From the NCBI GenBank assembly GCA_905479995.1, contig CAJQON010000002.1, forward strand, positions 1 through 35,262: DNA of 35,262 bases, written 5' to 3'. The position numbers and the translations under genes are program-made. A model generated the notes under the pieces. It was not told the origin of the DNA, did no database searches, and saw nothing but the letters and a program-made list of their open reading frames with translations. This document shows, in pieces, positions 34,557 to 35,262 of this stretch. The DNA is from an uncultured Flavobacteriales bacterium (GTDB lineage: Bacteria > Bacteroidota > Bacteroidia > Flavobacteriales_E > Vicingaceae). Positions within the stretch are counted from its first letter, which is position 1. Each line of letters starts with the position of its first letter.

Positions 34557-35262
34557 TTATTCTGGCTGAATATTTTCTTCTGAAGAAGAGTCTTCTTCAG
34601 CGTCATAATCAAATTCTGTAGCTGATGCATCACCCACATTTATTCTCAACATATCTTCTTCTGAACTACCACTAGATATCAACCCTATCATCATAATAAT
34701 ATTGGTACCAATAATTACCCAAGCTAAAATAGCCTCATTAAAAGGTAAAACACCATAGTGTTCTACTATTTTACTAAACAGCAATATGGTTACCAAACCT
34801 CTTGGTGCTATTAACATTTGAGGAAATATTGTGCTCTTTAAAAACACCTTTAAGTTTAACGCTCTAGTTAAGAAAATCACGATCATTACCAAACAAGCAA
34901 TAATGATGGATTCAACATCAAACAAACCTTCTAAATTCATGGTTAATCCAAACATTACAAAAAAGAACGTTCGAATTAAAAATGAAGTTTCGTTGGTAAT
35001 AATTACAAACTCATCTCGAATTTCTTCTACCTTTTCTTTATTAATCAGCTTCTTTAAAAAGCCTCTAAAAAATGCATGGGTATTGTTTAAAACTAAACCA
35101 AATATTAAAATAATGAGTAAGGCCGAGTAATGGAAATACTCTCCTACGGAAAACAACAAAGCCAAAATTGCCAAAAACAAAAAGAACTTAATTTCTGTTT
35201 TAATTTTATGAAAAACATACACCAAAACATAACTCAGCACTACAGATAAAACAACAGAAATA
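34557..35262 (-). CDS. Cation:proton antiporter (CPA family), C-terminal part (runs off the window)
   Basis: The frame is open to the right edge, so 235 residues of the C-terminal part are visible. It has several membrane helices (KFFLFLAILALLFSVGEYF, HYSALLIILIFGLVLNN, FLIRTFFFVMFGLTMNL, IIIACLVMIVIFLTRALNL) and the typical PQMLIAPRGLVTILLF motif of Na+/H+ or K+/H+ antiporters before the last helices. The cytoplasmic tail is short and acidic (DYDAEEDSSSEENIQPE). It exchanges protons for sodium or potassium across the inner membrane. A GTG at 35238-35240 is an internal codon, since the frame continues upstream as ISVVLSV. The exact ion and subfamily are unknown. Confidence 0.88.
   Translation of the reverse strand, partial: ISVVLSVVLSYVLVYVFHKIKTEIKFFLFLAILALLFSVGEYFHYSALLIILIFGLVLNNTHAFFRGFLKKLINKEKVEEIRDEFVIITNETSFLIRTFFFVMFGLTMNLEGLFDVESIIIACLVMIVIFLTRALNLKVFLKSTIFPQMLIAPRGLVTILLFSKIVEHYGVLPFNEAILAWVIIGTNIIMMIGLISSGSSEEDMLRINVGDASATEFDYDAEEDSSSEENIQPE

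Overview
The window is AT-rich chromosomal DNA from a member of the Bacteroidota, most likely a Flavobacteriales-type marine or aquatic bacterium. Four things point there: a type B T9SS (gliding-motility type) C-terminal sorting domain next to PorP/SprF and OmpA genes, cbb3 oxidase genes in the order ccoI-ccoS-ccoN, promoters of the Bacteroidota form TTTG-N19-TAnnTTTG with no strong Shine-Dalgarno sites, and a propeller/Y_Y_Y sensor protein. The genus cannot be fixed from the sequence alone. Both window edges cut a gene: ccoN on the left and a cation:proton antiporter on the right.

Layout. 1-3409 (minus): cbb3 cytochrome oxidase genes ccoI, ccoS and the start of ccoN, with a degraded intergenic repeat between ccoI and ccoS. 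3611-4702 (plus): a membrane fatty acid desaturase, ended by a strong terminator. 4789-11636 (minus): a TetR-controlled tripartite RND efflux operon (tetR, a possible 49-residue ORF, tolC-like, membrane fusion lipoprotein, RND pump). 11766-12164 (plus): a small secreted SH3-like protein. 12183-20740 (minus): a T9SS surface operon made of a giant HYR-repeat adhesin with a type B sorting domain, PorP/SprF, a PD40/PKD/OmpA protein and a secreted protein of unknown function. 20874-24997 (plus): a three-gene phosphorylation switch made of a propeller sensor fused to a PP2C phosphatase, a SiaB-like kinase and a SiaC-like phosphoprotein. 24998-25325: remains of two deleted genes. 25326-26402 (plus): a DUF2490 outer-membrane barrel and a small membrane protein. 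26403-26889: a structured non-coding stretch and a complete tRNA-Leu(CAA) unit on the minus strand with its own promoter and terminator. 26890-29645 (plus): two secreted proteins with related UVR-like helical N-termini. 29762-31923 (plus): housekeeping genes prs, rplY and pth. 31910-35262 (minus): alpha/beta hydrolase, a GIY-YIG nuclease gene enclosed by imperfect inverted repeats, a 106-bp copy of the same repeat without the gene, an M24 aminopeptidase P and the antiporter.

Most interesting points: (1) a GIY-YIG gene that fills the space between inverted repeats, next to a short empty relative, which looks like a small mobile element and its deletion derivative; (2) a Sia-type threonine-phosphorylation switch whose phosphatase is fused to a periplasmic propeller sensor and which has no adjacent diguanylate cyclase; (3) the tails of a T9SS cargo gene and a LuxR-type regulator joined head to head, as one deletion across a divergent promoter would leave them; (4) a 38-bp perfect palindrome with no spacer inside pth; (5) a cluster of dyad symmetries at 26469-26573 that could be a small RNA; (6) seven adhesin repeats of exactly 92 residues each.
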